Assembly (NCBI GenBank): GCA_002498605.1
Contig: DAHY01000005.1
Location: 1-64,000, forward strand
DNA length: 64,000 bases
DNA from: Methanomassiliicoccaceae archaeon UBA404
GTDB taxonomy: Archaea > Thermoplasmatota > Thermoplasmata > Methanomassiliicoccales > Methanomethylophilaceae
Direction of reading: 5' to 3'
Every line of letters begins with the position of its first letter. Within the stretch, counting starts at the first letter, position 1. The notes beneath the pieces are model-generated. The model did not search any database. It was not told where the DNA came from and saw nothing but the letters and a program-made list of their open reading frames with translations. The translations under genes and the position numbers were made by a program. Below, one piece after another: positions 61,862-64,000 of the stretch.

Positions 61862-63127
61862 TCATATATCGATTACGATGGGTTCCTTCAATTCTTTGCT
61901 TTCTTCGCCGAGAATCACGGTGTTAAGGTAATCGGAACACAACACTTTCGAAGCGATTTTCATAATGTCTTCCTCGGTTGTGGCATCTATATCGGAAAGT
62001 TTCTTTTCCAGTGTGTACAGCTTGCCGGTAAGCATATATTCCCGGGCGACCGCGGTCATTCTTCGGGCGGTTGATTCGTGAGATCTTATTATTTCTCCTT
62101 TTACCATCCGTTTTACCCGTTCAAGTTCCCCTTCCTCGAACCCTTCGTTTACGAACGTGCGTACGACTTTGGAAGTTGCGTTCAAGGATTTTTCAACGTT
62201 TTCCTGGGTGGAAGACATAAACATACCCAGATACGACGCGTCAGTGGATTTTAAGTTCGATGAATAAACAGAATAAACCAATGCGTTCTTTTCCCGGACC
62301 TCCTGGAAAAGTCTTGACGAGGTTCCGGATCCCAATGTTGCGGACAGCATCGACATAGGCATGGAAAATTCCGAATCGGCGGATTCGCAGATGGGGAATC
62401 CCAACGCGATTTGGTAATGATCGGAACTGTTGGAAACGAATCTGTATTCCGGTTTGGGAATTGTGGGCGGTTTGCGGGAAGGTTTTGATTTTCCTTTCAT
62501 GTCATCGAAATTTTCGGAGGCCCAGGATACGGTTTCGTCCTCATCCACGTCTCCCACGGCAAATACCGCAAAGTTGGGAATTCCGTATTTTTCCGCATAA
62601 TATTCCCGAAGGTCCCTGTAGTTCAGATTTGCGACTATATCCTCGTCCCCTCCCTCTCCCTGACCCAGTTCCTGTCCTTTCCAAACAGTTTCGTCTATCA
62701 AATCGTAAATATAAGAGCCGGGATCGTTTTTAATCATGCTCAGTTCCTGGAGAACTATCTTTTTCTCCATCTCTGTGTCTTCATCGCCGATTAAGGGGTT
62801 TGCCAATATATCGGAAACCATCTCTTTGGCCACATCGGAGGTTTCGTTAATGGTAAGACCGTAAAATCCGGTGTATTCTTTGCCGGTAAAAGCGTTCATC
62901 ATTCCGCCGGCGCCTTCTATTTCTTTTGCCATTTGGTAAGACGAACGGGTTTTGGTACTCCGGAATACCACATGTTCCAGCAGGTGAGAGATTCCCAAAA
63001 CGTTTTTCTTTTCGTCCCGGGATCCGGTGTTTACCATTACCAGATACCCCGAACTTTTGCTGTTGGCTATGGGGTCGGTAATTACCGGAATGCCTGCATC
63101 CGTGGTTGAAATCGATATTTTCGTCAT
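61862..63127 (-). CDS. M16-family zinc peptidase (insulinase/processing-protease type)
   Basis: 421 aa. The inverted zinc motif HLLEH is seen in GISHLLEHVVF, with the third ligand region (EMEKKIVLQELSMIKND) about 70 residues on, and the C-terminal domain has GSGTSSRLFQEVREKNALVY. Start ATG 63127, with GAGGTG 5 nt upstream, gives MTKISISTTDAGIPVITDP. The frame runs upstream to 63874 but that part lies antisense to the PAC2 gene and has no homology. Single-unit M16 peptidases occur in many archaea; the substrate is unknown. Confidence 0.9.
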   Translation of the reverse strand: MTKISISTTDAGIPVITDPIANSKSSGYLVMVNTGSRDEKKNVLGISHLLEHVVFRSTKTRSSYQMAKEIEGAGGMMNAFTGKEYTGFYGLTINETSDVAKEMVSDILANPLIGDEDTEMEKKIVLQELSMIKNDPGSYIYDLIDETVWKGQELGQGEGGDEDIVANLNYRDLREYYAEKYGIPNFAVFAVGDVDEDETVSWASENFDDMKGKSKPSRKPPTIPKPEYRFVSNSSDHYQIALGFPICESADSEFSMPMSMLSATLGSGTSSRLFQEVREKNALVYSVYSSNLKSTDASYLGMFMSSTQENVEKSLNATSKVVRTFVNEGFEEGELERVKRMVKGEIIRSHESTARRMTAVAREYMLTGKLYTLEKKLSDIDATTEEDIMKIASKVLCSDYLNTVILGEESKELKEPIVIDI

Positions 63128-63178
63128 GACCACCTCTAATGTGAAATAGATTAATAGATTGGCGGTAATCCGTGCATC

Positions 63179-63937
63179 ATGTCCGGGCTTAGAGTCATAA
63201 GATACGACGACGAGAACCTGAAAGACGCCACCGCCATCGTGGGATTTCCGACCGTCGGTCTTGTCGGATCCATAGTAACAAGTTTCATAATCAAAGAATT
63301 CGGCATGCCCGTTTTCAGGGGAATGTCTTCCGACGACATGAGCCCGTACTGCATATTGCTGAACGGTGAACCTTATCCTCCCATCAGAGTCCACGGATTC
63401 TGCCGCAAAGAAGACACCGACACGGATTGCGGGGATTTGATGGTGGTTACGTCCGAAGTCTCCCCAAATATACAACAGTGCTATATGCTCACCCGGGAAC
63501 TTTTGGATATGTTCGCGGACTACGGAATCAAACGAATCATTTGTATCGAAGGAATACCCAGATTCGGCGAAACGGACAGTATGTATGCCTGCGGAAGCAC
63601 TCCGGCCGCAAGAGAAGTTATGAAAACTTTCGGCGTGGAAGAACTGGAAAACGGCATGATCAAAGGTCTGACGGGAGTTATGCTGTTCGAAGGCAAAGAA
63701 CGGAACATGGATGTCATCACTTTGCTGTGTCCCGCCGATCAGAAACTGCCGGATCCCCGTGCGGCCGTGGATATAGTCGAACAGCTGGCTAAAGTTGTTC
63801 CCGAACTTAAAAACGTGGATACCGAACCTTTGATGAAAGAAGCGGAAGAACTGGAAAAGCGCATCATGGCTCATGCCGAACCTGTCCCGGAAAATTCCGC
63901 GGACACACTGCCTTACGATCAGAATCTGTACGGATAA
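63179..63937 (+). CDS. PAC2-family protein (proteasome assembly chaperone-like)
   Basis: 252 aa. It starts MSGLRVIRYDDENLKDATAI with ATAIVGFPTVGLVGSIVTSF and contains IKRIICIEGIPRF and YACGSTPAAREV, which fit the archaeal PAC2 family (COG2047). Members are related to eukaryotic proteasome assembly chaperones; archaeal function is not settled. Divergent from the M16 gene with about 50 bp between starts. The acidic C-terminal tail is probably flexible. Confidence 0.85.
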   Translation: MSGLRVIRYDDENLKDATAIVGFPTVGLVGSIVTSFIIKEFGMPVFRGMSSDDMSPYCILLNGEPYPPIRVHGFCRKEDTDTDCGDLMVVTSEVSPNIQQCYMLTRELLDMFADYGIKRIICIEGIPRFGETDSMYACGSTPAAREVMKTFGVEELENGMIKGLTGVMLFEGKERNMDVITLLCPADQKLPDPRAAVDIVEQLAKVVPELKNVDTEPLMKEAEELEKRIMAHAEPVPENSADTLPYDQNLYG

Positions 63938-63970
63938 TCGTTAAATCGAAGATGCGCATAGGTTGCAATA

Positions 63971-64000
63971 ATGAAACTGATACCTTCGAAATTCTTTGTT
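63971..64000 (+). CDS. Start of a gene cut by the window end, possibly pyruvoyl-dependent arginine decarboxylase
   Basis: ATG 63971 reads MKLIPSKFFV and runs off the end. The phrase IPSKFFV resembles the conserved beginning of PvlArgDC proteins (IPKKVFF...). Ten residues are too few for firm identification. Confidence 0.3.
   Translation, partial: MKLIPSKFFV

Noticed and set aside
63128..63874. Upstream extension of the M16 peptidase frame to a 670-aa protein
   Set aside because: The added part is antisense to the PAC2 gene, has low-complexity His/Phe-rich sequence, and a well-spaced ribosome-binding site precedes ATG 63127.
1..64000. CRISPR arrays, rRNA genes, insertion sequences
   Set aside because: I looked for regularly spaced repeats, rRNA-like sequence and transposase genes and saw none.

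Overview
This 64 kb window looks like the chromosome of a pyrrolysine-using, methyl-reducing methanogen, most likely of the order Methanomassiliicoccales. Signs of methanogenesis are HdrB and HdrC, a hydrogenase maturation protease, and a methylcobamide:CoM methyltransferase / corrinoid protein / RamA-type activase cluster. Archaeal signs are eL37, eL41, eS1 (S3Ae), an Sm-like protein, intron-bearing tRNAs and TATA boxes. UAG is very rare as a stop: of 56 gene ends I read, only two are TAG, and both continue in frame as coding-like sequence.

Layout. 1-6.1 kb: end of a TerC gene, then a corrinoid/chelate importer operon whose binding protein and permease carry DUF4430 (transcobalamin-C-terminal-like) domains. 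6.4-11.2 kb: a second FecBCD-type importer with a dockerin-bearing binding protein. 11.3-14.1 kb: tRNA-Glu, nadE, a DUF1846 gene, tRNA-Ser. 14.3-16 kb: a DrrAB-type exporter. 16.1-22.2 kb: a Sel1-repeat gene with an in-frame UAG, then ACT / hom / cimA / ACT / PFL. 22.5-25.9 kb: a third FecBCD importer, again with a dockerin binding protein. 26.2-29.8 kb: methyltransfer genes. 29.9-47.3 kb: a tetrapyrrole/metal island with two CobN-family chelatases, ChlI and ChlD-type AAA+ partners, a nitrogenase-like H/D/K set and two DrrAB-type exporters. 47.5-64 kb: mostly housekeeping genes (tRNAs, eL41, purF, eL37, Sm, pyrC, AMMECR1, ArsA, eS1, hdrBC, M16 peptidase, PAC2) plus an AAA-DUF4143 gene flanked by two near-identical palindromes.

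The main discovery is one regulatory signature linking the accessory parts. A 17-bp palindrome, TTGGAT-N5-ATCCAA (core TGGA-N7-TCCA), occurs eight times. It lies 6 to about 75 bp upstream of the start of all three importers (four sites), the stand-alone exporter, both CobN genes, the ChlI-ChlD pair and the nitrogenase-like operon. Where I can place TATA boxes it sits at the expected transcription start, as a repressor operator would. I infer one metal- or tetrapyrrole-responsive regulon in which chelates are imported by FecBCD systems, handled by CobN/ChlID and a nitrogenase-like reductase, and substrates are moved by DrrAB-type pumps.

Unusual decoding also recurs. Two UAG codons lie inside apparent coding sequence, one of them joining the NifH-like and NifD-like frames. 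Three transporter genes seem to start at AUU, CUG and AUA, each 7-8 nt after a GGGGG ribosome-binding site. A tRNA-Arg has an apparent intron in its T-loop.
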